Of a DNA stretch of 64,000 nt, positions 25,634-34,093 are shown in pieces. Position 1 is the stretch's first letter. Each line of letters begins with the position of its first letter. A program made the translations under genes and the position numbers. The DNA lies in contig JBGSIC010000016.1 in the NCBI GenBank assembly GCA_041751875.1, positions 94,740-158,739 of the forward strand, given 5' to 3'. The stretch comes from JBGSIC01 sp041751875 (lineage in GTDB: Bacteria > Bdellovibrionota > FAC87 > UBA2466 > JACKAF01). The notes under the pieces are model-generated. The model had not been told where the DNA came from and searched no databases. It was given only the letters and a program-made list of their open reading frames with translations.

Positions 25634-26496
25634 TTAGGTTCGACCGGTAAACGATCAATCTCAAAAAATAGTCTTTCCAACGCGTAATCATCATCTGCAA
25701 ACTCAGCCGGACCACCACGATACTGATTGGGCGACGTGTAACCAGGAGTTCCTGCATGCGTTCCATAACGTTTCTCAAGCGCTGAAATACCGAAATCTGC
25801 GATATACGCTCGCAGCCCAAAATCCGGATCCACATGAAAAAGAATATTGTTAGGACTTAAGTCGCGGTGAACGTAACCCTGAGAATGGATGCGACGAACG
25901 GCAGATTTTATCTGTCTCTTGAGAATGGTCTTCTCTGCCCCTGTCATCCCGATTTGTTTGGCAAAAACTTCGCGCATCGTAACGGAAGCCGCTTCCGTCC
26001 CCTTCCGATTGGGGATTCCTAAGAAAGTCATCTCATAGGAATTGGTATCAGGATCAAAGTTGCGAACTCGCGGGAACGGAAAAAATCCACCGGGGTGTTT
26101 TTCTTCCAACGCATTGGCCAGGTCGACTTCATCGCGAACCGAATAGCGCGACACCTTAACGGTATGTCGTGAACCATCCGCACTTTCAATTTCTACAACC
26201 GCGCCCATTCCTCCAACCCCTAAAACGCGCCGAACAGAACCTTCATATTTTCGGGTGACTTCGTCTAGGGTATCTCGAAACTGAGTGCCCAACTGAAAAA
26301 GCGGATCGACTTGAGGAAGTGCGGCTTTCTTTTTCTTCTTTTTCTTCGAAATTTCTGGAAGCGGGTCGGAGGAGATCTCGGGCTCGCTTAATTCGTGGAA
26401 GTGGCATGGTGCCGTAGCGGTGGAGGAAAGTCCACGCGACGGGGGCGACAGCAACGGCGCTGCGATCAACAACATCAATAAAAAACCACGTACCAC
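25630..26496 (-). CDS. Exported Hanks-type Ser/Thr protein kinase
   Basis: A 288-residue protein: N-terminal signal (MVRGFLLMLLIAAPLLS), a KKKKKKK patch at 51-57, then a kinase domain from about 85. Key motifs are intact: GVGGMG (93-98), K114 in TVKV, HRDLSPNN (D212, N217), DFG 234-236 and GTPGYTSP as the end of the activation segment. The canonical APE Glu is Asn here, and the protein ends soon after the F-helix (DDDYALERLF), so C-lobe helices G to I are missing. An active-looking kinase sent out of the cytoplasm has no ATP in the periplasm; a substrate in another cell or a binding role are options. GTG start preceded by GGGTGGG. Same strand as recN, 121 bases downstream of it. Confidence 0.8.
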   Translation of the reverse strand: MVRGFLLMLLIAAPLLSPPSRGLSSTATAPCHFHELSEPEISSDPLPEISKKKKKKKAALPQVDPLFQLGTQFRDTLDEVTRKYEGSVRRVLGVGGMGAVVEIESADGSRHTVKVSRYSVRDEVDLANALEEKHPGGFFPFPRVRNFDPDTNSYEMTFLGIPNRKGTEAASVTMREVFAKQIGMTGAEKTILKRQIKSAVRRIHSQGYVHRDLSPNNILFHVDPDFGLRAYIADFGISALEKRYGTHAGTPGYTSPNQYRGGPAEFADDDYALERLFFEIDRLPVEPN

Positions 26497-26617
26497 TACC
26501 CACCCAAACAGAAAGCCTCTCCGCGCGACCCAGCCCTATGGATAGCAAGGTTGATGCCCTAACTCGGGCCGCATACAAAGAGAATAGGGGAATTAAAAAG
26601 AGAAGATTCGTGCTCGT

Positions 26618-28414
26618 CTAGCGGGAGGCTGATTTCGAAGTGCCCTTTTTGGCTCGTGCGATCAGCGCCTGGGCGTTTTCGAGACTCGGCTTGGAGACTT
26701 CGGCCCCTGACAAAAGGCGCGCAATTTCTTCTGCGCTCTCTTTGGCAGAAAGAAGAAGAATGTTCGATTCCGTGCGTTTGTTCTTGCCGGCTTTTTTCAC
26801 CAAGAAATGCGCATCAGCATAAACAGCGACTTGAGGCAGGTGCGAAATACAAAGCACCTGAAAATGTTCCGCGAGCTGGCGCATCTTTTTACCCACTACA
26901 TCCGCCACGCGGCCCGAAATGCCACTGTCTATTTCATCGAATACCAACACACACGTATCTGCGTCGACCGTGAGCGCCTTTTTGAGCGCCAGCATGATTC
27001 GCGAAATTTCCCCGCCCGATGCGATGCGCGCTAAAGGTAAAATGGGCTCGCCCGGATTTGACGCTAGTAAAAACTCGACCTTCTCTGCCCCTTCCGGCCC
27101 CACTCCCAAAAGGTTCTCGCGGAGCTTAGCCCAACGGTTTTGAATTTTGAGATCAAACTCTGTGAGATCAAGGGAGGGAAGCTCGTGCTTAACCGGACTA
27201 AAATCCACTGTGAACTGAGAGCCGGGCATGGAGAGTTCTTGAAGCTCTTTCTCTACACTTTTTTTAATCAGCGTTGCGGCTTGCGTGCGTGCTTTTGTTA
27301 AGACAGAAGCTTCTTTCAGTGCCTTAGCGCTGTTTGTTTCCAAAAAGCCCAAATGGTCTTCAAGTTTCTCCGCCGTAATCTCAAGTGACCCAACAGCTGT
27401 TTTGAGATCTTCTGCTATTTTGAGAAGCTCTTCGATACCGGTCGCGTTGTGCTTACGAAACAACTTTTGGTACTCATACAAACGTCCCTGCGCTTTTTCG
27501 AGACCGTCTTCATCAAATTCATACTTGCTAAGAAGCTGGCGCAGTTCAAAAACGACATCGTCAAACTCCGAAGCCATCGCCATTAGGCGAGCTTTCAAAG
27601 CACCCGCTTTTTCCTGGGCTTCACTTTCGGGTAACATTTCGAGTCGCTTACTTGCTTTCCACAAACTCGGGCTTAGGCTCTCTCCTTCGCCTCCTTCAAG
27701 AGGCTCCACGGCCCCCAAGAGGGCTTCGCGAACTTTTTGGTAACCCGAAGCGTTTTTGCAAAGATCGGACGTGCGATCGAAGTCTTCTTTAGAGGGATTA
27801 AACTTTTTGATTTCTTCCAGACGAAATTCCACAAAATCGCGGTTACTCTGGGCGGAATAGTAGTGACTAATAATGGAGGCGATCTGCTTCACCGCTAAGT
27901 CACACTCGACAAAAGCCACGTGCAAACGTTGTTTGGCTTCCTTCACTGCCACAAACTCGTCCAAGTAACTTCCGTGGCGATCCACATCCAAAAGGCGTTG
28001 ATTCTCGTGCTGAGCGAAAACATCTACCAAAAAGGGACCGATTTCTTTGAGCGCTTGAGAAGTGACCGTAATGTCATTGATCCAAGCCTGGGCCCTTCCC
28101 TTAGCTGACATCTGTCTGCGCAAAATAACGCGGAATTTTTTTCCGGATTTTTCTGGCACAATTCCCAACGCCTCCAGTTGAGCCAATGCTGGATGTTTCG
28201 CCGGAACAAGAAACTCACCTGTGACGAGGGCTTGCGGGGAACCCTGGCGAACGGTCTCCGGCCCCGAGCGCCCGCCGGTCAAGAAATTCAGCGCACGAAT
28301 GAGAATAGATTTTCCCGCCCCGGTTTCCCCCGTAATGACGTTAAAGCCGGGAGAGAAATCGATGCTGAGCGAATCAATAATGGCGAGGCCCTGAATGGAT
28401 AAGCGGCTAATCAC
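26618..28414 (-). CDS. recN: DNA repair protein RecN
   Basis: A 598-residue SMC-like ATPase for recombinational repair of double-strand breaks. N-terminal Walker A GETGAGKS near residue 30 and the QHENQ-type segment (FAQHENQRLLD) are typical; long coiled coils fill residues 150-370; the C-terminal half has the ABC signature IASGGEISRIMLALK and Walker B CVLVFDEIDSGISG. Length is normal. GTG start with a weak ribosome site. In many bacteria recN is SOS-controlled; no known LexA box is recognised, but an inverted repeat lies 70 bases upstream. Confidence 0.95.
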   Translation of the reverse strand: MISRLSIQGLAIIDSLSIDFSPGFNVITGETGAGKSILIRALNFLTGGRSGPETVRQGSPQALVTGEFLVPAKHPALAQLEALGIVPEKSGKKFRVILRRQMSAKGRAQAWINDITVTSQALKEIGPFLVDVFAQHENQRLLDVDRHGSYLDEFVAVKEAKQRLHVAFVECDLAVKQIASIISHYYSAQSNRDFVEFRLEEIKKFNPSKEDFDRTSDLCKNASGYQKVREALLGAVEPLEGGEGESLSPSLWKASKRLEMLPESEAQEKAGALKARLMAMASEFDDVVFELRQLLSKYEFDEDGLEKAQGRLYEYQKLFRKHNATGIEELLKIAEDLKTAVGSLEITAEKLEDHLGFLETNSAKALKEASVLTKARTQAATLIKKSVEKELQELSMPGSQFTVDFSPVKHELPSLDLTEFDLKIQNRWAKLRENLLGVGPEGAEKVEFLLASNPGEPILPLARIASGGEISRIMLALKKALTVDADTCVLVFDEIDSGISGRVADVVGKKMRQLAEHFQVLCISHLPQVAVYADAHFLVKKAGKNKRTESNILLLSAKESAEEIARLLSGAEVSKPSLENAQALIARAKKGTSKSASR

Positions 28415-28482
28415 GACCTACAGCTATCAGCCGCTCTGGTGGCGGTCAACGGACGGTGTGCAACCCGACTCTAAGTCAAAAC

Positions 28483-28502
28483 TTGTAAAGAATAGTTAAC
28501 AA
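28483..28502. promoter_or_regulatory. Imperfect palindrome upstream of recN
   Basis: TTGTAAA-GAATAG-TTAACAA: seven-base arms matching at six positions around a six-base centre. It lies between recN and the divergent lipoprotein gene and could be an operator for either, for example a clade-specific SOS box. No independent support in this window. Confidence 0.3.
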
Positions 28503-28591
28503 ACGGGTGTCCAAAATTTGGTCGCATTTAGACCACAGGGATTGCATCTCTTTTTAAACCGCGTGTAACGGGGTGCGTGGGAAACCACCAA

Positions 28592-28608
28592 ACCCTGGGC
28601 ACGGCCCA
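28592..28608. repeat. GC-rich hairpin upstream of the 28684 lipoprotein
   Basis: CCTGGGC-ACG-GCCCAGG is a perfect seven-base stem. The following GCCCAGGCA/TGCCTGGCC can form a competing hairpin with the right arm. It lies about 75 bases before the lipoprotein start codon. Confidence 0.4.
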
Positions 28609-28683
28609 GGCACGAAATGCCTGGCCCCGGCTTTGCACTTTTTATAGCTAAGGGATTATTCGCTCATCACCAGGGGACCATCG

Positions 28684-29619
28684 ATGAAGAAGCTTCAAAT
28701 GAATTTTTCGTGGGGAGTCACCTTCCGACTTCTGGCTATCGCATCCATCAATTTGTTGGTCCTAGCTGCTTGCCAGCGCCCGGCGCCCGATGGCGAGCCG
28801 ATGCTCTTCTCGACCGAAATTCCCAACTCCGCCCTGTTTGCTGAGGACACACTTGGTTTAAGAGGTTCGGTGGGTCTTCGTACCAGCGCCCCTAGTCGCC
28901 GCGGCGTCACGGCAGAAGAGACAGCCACCACGACCAGTGCCGGAGAACCCGATGTCCATTGCCTCGCTTTAATTCCTCAGTGCATGAACCGCCGACCGCA
29001 TTCTATGTTCGTGTACCTCGCCAATGTGATCCGAACTTATTACCCTCAATGGAATAGTTTCACTTATGTGCGTTTTGGCTACGGCACCGCGCTGACGTCT
29101 CCTTCCATTCCGGCTTGCAGCAAGGGGAAATGGAATATTAAGGTTTCTGGCAACACAAGCGGCTTTGAAATTGTTCCCGTTCGGTATTTCAATTCCGGTG
29201 CAACCAAAGTGAACGTCAACAACCGTAGATCTTTGGACTTCGACGCCGAGACCCGTGGCCTGGCCGGCATCATGCTCGCTTTCAAGCACAATCAGAACAA
29301 CGATTGCCGCTATTACACGCAGGATGCGAGTTATAGCTGGACCTCAAACTGGTACTGGCGCCCACCGGTGTGCAACACATTCGCGGCACCAATGATTACG
29401 ATCTCGGGAACCTTTGAGCCCGATACGAGAATTGATGGCATCCGAACCACGGAACTACGCGTGCCGGCCTGCGACGCAAAAACGACTTTCTCGCAAACGC
29501 TTCAGTTCAGCACGAATACGATGAACTACTACAGTTCCGAACAGGCCGAGGGGAACGAGATCTACGGCTGGACACTCAAGTACGAAAATCAAAACTACTA
29601 TCCCTTCGCCTGGGAATAA
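28684..29619 (+). CDS. Exported lipoprotein, unknown function
   Basis: A 311-residue protein with a lipobox LLVLAAC; the lipidated Cys is near residue 30. A linker rich in Thr, Ser and Ala follows to about residue 85, then a Tyr/Trp/Asn-rich beta-looking domain with paired cysteines (HCLAL, QCMN, PACSK, DCRY, VCNT, PACD). It resembles adhesin- or lectin-like secreted domains in composition only. AGGGGA lies about seven bases before the ATG. Confidence 0.7.
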   Translation: MKKLQMNFSWGVTFRLLAIASINLLVLAACQRPAPDGEPMLFSTEIPNSALFAEDTLGLRGSVGLRTSAPSRRGVTAEETATTTSAGEPDVHCLALIPQCMNRRPHSMFVYLANVIRTYYPQWNSFTYVRFGYGTALTSPSIPACSKGKWNIKVSGNTSGFEIVPVRYFNSGATKVNVNNRRSLDFDAETRGLAGIMLAFKHNQNNDCRYYTQDASYSWTSNWYWRPPVCNTFAAPMITISGTFEPDTRIDGIRTTELRVPACDAKTTFSQTLQFSTNTMNYYSSEQAEGNEIYGWTLKYENQNYYPFAWE

Positions 29620-29664
29620 GGAATTTCCTTGCTCCAAGCTTGAGGACCGATAAGATGCTGGCCC

Positions 29665-30978
29665 ATGGGGGAACTCGCTCCAACTAAGGCTATTCGCGGC
29701 GCCGTCCTGCATTTTTTGGACGACCCCTCTTTACATCCCGATGCTTTCGTCTCTTTGCCGGATGGGCTGCTTGTCATCGAAGACGGCCACATCAAAGCTT
29801 GCGGCCCGGCGGAAACTCTTTTGGCCAAGTTCCCTTCGGTTCCCGTCACTCATTTTCCAGGAAGCCTGATTCTTCCCGGGCTCGTCGACACCCATGTTCA
29901 TTATCCCCAAACAGAGATGATGGCCTCTCGCGGCGCTAATCTTTTAGACTGGTTGACCCGTTATACCTTCGCCATCGAAGACCGATTCTCGGACAAAGCC
30001 CACTGTGAGCGCGTCGCTCGCTTTTTTGTGGATCAGCTTTTACGGCACGGCACGACTACCGCCCTGGTTTTCTCGACCGTGCACAAGGTGTCCGCGGATT
30101 GCCTATTTGAAGAGGCACAAAAGAAAAACCTACGGCTTATCACCGGAAAAGTTTGCATGGACCGCAATGCGCCTGCTTCGCTCTTGGATACCCCTGAGAG
30201 TGCCTACACCGACAGTTTGGAATTAATTCGCAAATGGCACGGCAAGGGCCGTCTCCACTACGCCCTTACTCCTCGCTTTGCTCCTACGTCGAGTGAATCG
30301 CAGTTAGAAAGGCTAAGTAAGCTTCACCAAGAATTCCCTACGACCTATGTTCAGACTCATCTTTCGGAGAACAAGGAAGAATTAAAGTGGGTAAGCACCC
30401 TTTTCCCTAAGGCGAAAAACTATCTCGATGTTTACGATACCTACGGGCTTTTGGGCGAACGTTCCGTGTTCGCGCACTCGCTCCATCTTTGTGACGACGA
30501 ATTTTCCCGCCTCGAGCAAACGGGCTCGGCAGTCGCTTTTTGCCCGTCTTCTAATCTCTTTTTAGGTAGCGGTATCTTTAATTTGCATAAGGCGGCGGCC
30601 AAGAAAGTTCGCTTCGGTATAGGAACCGATGTGGGGGCTGGCACCAGCTTCTCGATCCTTAATGGACTCGCGGAGGCCTACAAAGTCGCCCAGCTGCAGA
30701 ACTACGACCTCACCCCCCTTCACGCGTTTTACCTGGCCACACTGGGTGGGGCGCGGGCTCTAAGATTAGACTCACATATCGGGAATTTTGAGGTGGGAAA
30801 AGAAGCTGACTTTATCGTCCTCGATCCGAGTCGACCTCTGCTCCTTGGCAATCGCTACCCCGGCGCGCGGGATCTCACCGAGCAACTTCTCGTGCTGATG
30901 AACCTAAGTGATGACCGCAGTATTCGCGCTACCTATGTCCTGGGTGAGCTGTCTTGGGACAACCCGAAGGGAACCTAG
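29665..30978 (+). CDS. guaD: Guanine deaminase
   Basis: A 437-residue amidohydrolase that turns guanine into xanthine and ammonia in purine salvage or breakdown. Seen: PGLVDTHVHYPQTEMM with the first two zinc His residues and the PQ pair characteristic of guanine deaminase, QTHLSEN, FAHSLHL for further His ligands, and FGIGTDVGAG for the catalytic Asp. Length is normal. It stands alone; no other purine gene is next to it. Confidence 0.9.
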   Translation: MGELAPTKAIRGAVLHFLDDPSLHPDAFVSLPDGLLVIEDGHIKACGPAETLLAKFPSVPVTHFPGSLILPGLVDTHVHYPQTEMMASRGANLLDWLTRYTFAIEDRFSDKAHCERVARFFVDQLLRHGTTTALVFSTVHKVSADCLFEEAQKKNLRLITGKVCMDRNAPASLLDTPESAYTDSLELIRKWHGKGRLHYALTPRFAPTSSESQLERLSKLHQEFPTTYVQTHLSENKEELKWVSTLFPKAKNYLDVYDTYGLLGERSVFAHSLHLCDDEFSRLEQTGSAVAFCPSSNLFLGSGIFNLHKAAAKKVRFGIGTDVGAGTSFSILNGLAEAYKVAQLQNYDLTPLHAFYLATLGGARALRLDSHIGNFEVGKEADFIVLDPSRPLLLGNRYPGARDLTEQLLVLMNLSDDRSIRATYVLGELSWDNPKGT

Positions 30979-31012
30979 AGTCCCCTTGAAAACGGGTTCG
31001 CACGCACCCCCT

Positions 31013-31052
31013 CAGGAGTGCCAACCAGGCCGACGGCGTGGGTTTACTCCTG
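31013..31052. terminator. Inverted repeat after guaD
   Basis: CAGGAGT (31013-31019) and ACTCCTG (31046-31052) are perfect inverted arms around 26 bases, in the gap between converging guaD and the cytochrome c peroxidase gene. Weak as a terminator because no T-run follows. Confidence 0.3.
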
Positions 31053-31233
31053 GCTAACAATTTTCGGCGTCAACCCGAGGAATACACCCCTTTTGGGCTC
31101 GAAAAGACCGGGGCCTGGGTTTGCACCTCGTTAGCTCCGAGGACGTGCGATGAAGATCCGTACCTATTGGACCCGGCCGTTTGCCGAAAAGAAAGCTCAG
31201 CCACGCGATTACGCGTCGGACTTTGTCAGCTTT

Positions 31234-32277
31234 TTACTTCGGAAAGGCATCTGGGGCCTTATCTTGATAGCCCTCTCCCTCTAACGCGCCCATCAGCGCG
31301 ACTAACGCCTTTTTCTCTTCCGGAGTCAGTTTTAGCTTTTTCATCATCGGGGAAAGATACGGATTGGCGTGTCCCCCCTTATCGTAGAGATCCACGACCT
31401 CTTCCAACGTTTTCACCGAGCCATCATGCATATAGGGCGCGTGCTTGGTGACCTCACGCAGACCTGGCGTCTTAAACGCCCCCATGTCGGCTCGCTTTTT
31501 ACTCACCACGAAACGGCCTTGATCCGCGAACTTCTTCACTTCCGGATCCCATCCCACTCCTAAGTTGTGAAATCGGCTATCGGTAAAGTTCTGTCCTAAA
31601 TGACATTGGTTACAGGCTGCTTTTCCGAAAAAGATCTCATCCCCCTTTTTCACTTCCGCCGACACGGCGTTTTCATCGCCGGCCTTCCACTTATCCCAGG
31701 CAGAATTTCCGCTCAAGCGAGTGCGCTCATAATCGGCTATCGCTTTAGCAATGCGATCAATGGTGATCTCCGGATCACCGAAAGCTTCCTTGAAGTAAGG
31801 GTGGTAACCTTTAATTTCCTTGCAGGTTTGCACCACGACTTCGTGAGTATTTCCCATTTCAACTGGATTAATGATCGGCCCCTTCGCCTGGTCCTCCAGT
31901 GACGCCGAACGCCCGTCCCAGAAAAAGTGCGGGTAAATGGTCCAAGCGAGGTTAACGATCGGGGGCGCCTTACGACCACCTAGCTGACTGCGAATTCCAG
32001 TTGAAGTGGCTGTAGGCTCGGAGAAGGCGTTCTCTGGCCGATGGCAGCTAGCGCAGGAAACGGTATTATCCGCCGACAAACGTTTGTCATAAAATAGCCA
32101 GCGGCCCAAGCGCACGCGCGCCGGAGTGGGGGGATCGGCTAAGTCTTTTAACTGGGAATCAATACCGAGAGGAGAAGCCGGAATCTCTTTCACGGGGTTG
32201 TCTCTTTCGAGGCGTTGCTTTTCCGTGCAGCCGACCAGCGCGGCTAGAAGTAGGCTTGCGAGTAGAATGCTTTTCAA
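31234..32277 (-). CDS. Two-haem cytochrome c peroxidase lipoprotein (MauG/CcpA family)
   Basis: About 347 residues. Two haem c motifs, CASCH near residue 75 and CNQCH near 225, match the bacterial di-haem cytochrome c peroxidase family, which reduces hydrogen peroxide in the periplasm using cytochrome electrons. The N-terminus from the TTG at 32277 reads as a lipoprotein signal ending LLAALVGC. That start has AGGGGG five bases upstream; an ATG at 32304 would put nine polar residues ahead of the signal. The first 119 bases lie inside the 3' end of the pseudouridine synthase gene in another frame. Confidence 0.85.
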   Translation of the reverse strand: MKSILLASLLLAALVGCTEKQRLERDNPVKEIPASPLGIDSQLKDLADPPTPARVRLGRWLFYDKRLSADNTVSCASCHRPENAFSEPTATSTGIRSQLGGRKAPPIVNLAWTIYPHFFWDGRSASLEDQAKGPIINPVEMGNTHEVVVQTCKEIKGYHPYFKEAFGDPEITIDRIAKAIADYERTRLSGNSAWDKWKAGDENAVSAEVKKGDEIFFGKAACNQCHLGQNFTDSRFHNLGVGWDPEVKKFADQGRFVVSKKRADMGAFKTPGLREVTKHAPYMHDGSVKTLEEVVDLYDKGGHANPYLSPMMKKLKLTPEEKKALVALMGALEGEGYQDKAPDAFPK

Positions 32278-33196
32278 ATGATCCCCCTGTCTTAGATGCT
32301 GCATTCCACTTTAAATCGGGTCGGGGCTTTCTGGCAACTCGAGGACCGCGAACACCACGCGCGCCGCGTGCTCCACGCTCGTCGCTATCTTCACCCTTGA
32401 GGCGAGCCGTGCGCGCTTCCAAGGCTGCGCGTGCCGCCCGGGCTGTTCCCTGTTTGAGTTTCTCGACATCGCCGGGAAGGATCGGAACACACCGGCCTGT
32501 CGGTAAAGTTTTGGGCAACTTTAACTCGCCGATTCCAACGCGGATGAGTCTCAAAACGCGTACGCCTACTGTTTCAAAAACACGACGGACAATCCGATTG
32601 CGGCCCTCTTCCACGGTCACGCGGTACCACATTCCATGGCTTCCGCCCAAACTCGCCCGGCGTTTTCGCCGAACTACCAAGCCGCGGACTAAGCTATTAT
32701 CCAGGTAGACCCCTTCCTTAAGCCGATCTTCTTCCCTGAACGAAAGCGCACGAGGTACCAGCACTTCATAGTAGCGCGGTACCTTGTAACGGGGGTGGCT
32801 CAGCTTATAAACAAAATCACCGTCGTTGGATAAAATAAGTAGGCCCTCGCTGCGAAAATCGAGGCGACCCGATGGGGCCACTAGCACGGGCAAACGCTTC
32901 AAATCAGGAAGCTCATAAATAGAGGGTTGGTCGGGAAAGGAATTGCGGCTGGTCAAGTAAAGGTCTGGCTTATTCAGCATTAAGTAGAGGCGTTTCACCT
33001 TGCGGTTCGCGAGCTTCTTTCCGTCCAGGAGGACCCGATCCTGACCGGGCACAATGGTGATGCCCATGTCCCTTCGTACCTCTCCGTTGAGCGTGATGCG
33101 GCCATCCCGGATCCATTGCTCTGCTTCCCGGCGAGAGGCTATACCCAAGTCCGCGATGTATTTCTGTAAACGTACCTTTTTTTCTGTCTCCGACAT
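32159..33196 (-). CDS. rluB: rRNA pseudouridine synthase (RluB/RsuA family)
   Basis: A 345-residue enzyme that converts a uridine in rRNA to pseudouridine. It has an N-terminal S4 RNA-binding domain (residues 8-55, LQKYIADLGIASRREAE), the catalytic GRLDFRSEGLLIL with the active Asp, and the RsuA-type LMLNKP segment. From about 250 the tail is Arg/Gly/Ala-rich low complexity, as in RluB. The last 40 residues are encoded within the start of the peroxidase gene in a different frame, so part of this tail may be fortuitous. The family is certain; RluB against RluE/F is a judgement from the long basic tail. Confidence 0.85.
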   Translation of the reverse strand: MSETEKKVRLQKYIADLGIASRREAEQWIRDGRITLNGEVRRDMGITIVPGQDRVLLDGKKLANRKVKRLYLMLNKPDLYLTSRNSFPDQPSIYELPDLKRLPVLVAPSGRLDFRSEGLLILSNDGDFVYKLSHPRYKVPRYYEVLVPRALSFREEDRLKEGVYLDNSLVRGLVVRRKRRASLGGSHGMWYRVTVEEGRNRIVRRVFETVGVRVLRLIRVGIGELKLPKTLPTGRCVPILPGDVEKLKQGTARAARAALEARTARLKGEDSDERGARGARGVRGPRVARKPRPDLKWNAASKTGGSFEKHSTRKPTSSRAGRLHGKATPRKRQPRERDSGFSSRY

Positions 33197-33262
33197 GCGC
33201 GCAATATGCCCTTAAGCCCCGCCCACTTGCAAGTCCACAAACCAAAACCTTGGATATTTCAG

Positions 33263-33300
33263 GCAATTCTATTGAATTGCTATCGGGTTTTGAATAGAAC
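33263..33300 (+). promoter_or_regulatory. Palindromic operator over a promoter for the MarC-family gene
   Basis: GCAATTC-TATT-GAATTGC is a perfect palindrome with seven-base arms (33263-33280). It contains TTGAAT (33272-33277), which with TAGAAC 17 bases further on makes a plausible promoter. A dimeric regulator binding here would block the -35 region. It sits in the divergent gap between the pseudouridine synthase and MarC-family genes. Confidence 0.45.
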
Positions 33301-33361
33301 ACATGCCATACCTCGCCTGGTGGGGAGGATTTGGACTAGCAAGCCCGTAGACGGTGGACCG

Positions 33362-33961
33362 ATGGACGATTTTTTCCGCGCTTTTATCCCCTTATTTGTT
33401 GCAATGGACGTGCTGGGTATCGCTCCGCTTTTTGTAAGCCTTACCGAAACATTGAGCGACCGTTCGCGACGAGAATTGGTTACCCAAGCCACCCTCACCG
33501 CTTTTGCCATCGCCGTTGCTTTTTTACTTTGCGGAAATTTGCTCTTCTCGTTTCTCGGCATCACAGCGCCTGACTTTCGCATTGGCGGAGGAATTGTACT
33601 TGTGATTCTCGCGGTCACCGATCTTGTTTTTGCGCGCAAACACGCTCGCCGCGAACCCGAGGGGGACAGCGTTTCAACCATGGGCGTAGTACCACTCGGT
33701 ATTCCTTTGATCATGGGACCGGCGGCGCTCACGACTCTACTCATCACCCTAGACACTTATGGTTACACACTGACCGTCTGCTCGCTTCTTTTAAATTTAG
33801 TGGTGGTTTGGATCACCTTTCGAAACGCACATAAATTTTTGGGCCTTGTGGGACCTGGTGGTGCGCGAGCCATTGCCAAAGTGGCTTCATTATTTTTGGC
33901 GGCGATTGGCGTGATGATGGTGAGGGTGGGACTTCAAGAAATCGTCAGCGGCGGACCTTAA
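33362..33961 (+). CDS. MarC-family integral membrane protein
   Basis: A 199-residue inner-membrane protein with six hydrophobic helices. FFRAFIPLFVAMDVLGIAPLF, the central VVPLGIPLIMGPAALTT and the closing LFLAAIGVMMVRVGLQEI are typical of the MarC (UPF0056) family. Despite the name, MarC itself is not shown to give drug resistance; function is unknown. The start at 33362 leaves the usual family N-terminus; upstream in-frame codons overlap the promoter region. Confidence 0.85.
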   Translation: MDDFFRAFIPLFVAMDVLGIAPLFVSLTETLSDRSRRELVTQATLTAFAIAVAFLLCGNLLFSFLGITAPDFRIGGGIVLVILAVTDLVFARKHARREPEGDSVSTMGVVPLGIPLIMGPAALTTLLITLDTYGYTLTVCSLLLNLVVVWITFRNAHKFLGLVGPGGARAIAKVASLFLAAIGVMMVRVGLQEIVSGGP

Positions 33962-33969
33962 CGCATCCT

Positions 33970-34093
33970 AAATTTGCGTTTGATTTTTGGCGCGATCAAG
34001 AACGCACAAGCGAGGCTACCGGAGGCGTGCAAATAGCACGTCGAGGAAGCCGAGCGCGGAGGCCGCAGAGGGCGGCAAAAAGCATGCAAATTT
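33970..34093. ncRNA. Candidate structured RNA element in the intergenic gap
   Basis: A closing stem joins AAATTTGCGT (33970-33979) with ATGCAAATTT (34084-34093), ten pairs including one G-U. Inside lie CGTGC-AAATA-GCACG (34026-34040) and a nested stem GCCG/CGGC around GCGG-AGG-CCGC (34049-34076), with purine-rich joints (GAGG, CGAGGAAG, CAGAGGG). A second local pairing of GCGT-TTGAT with ATCAA-ACGC (33976-34005) competes with the closing stem, so two alternative folds exist. The right edge touches the stop codon of the leftward gene. Strand and role are open: MarC 3' end, processed RNA or dispersed repeat. Confidence 0.45.
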
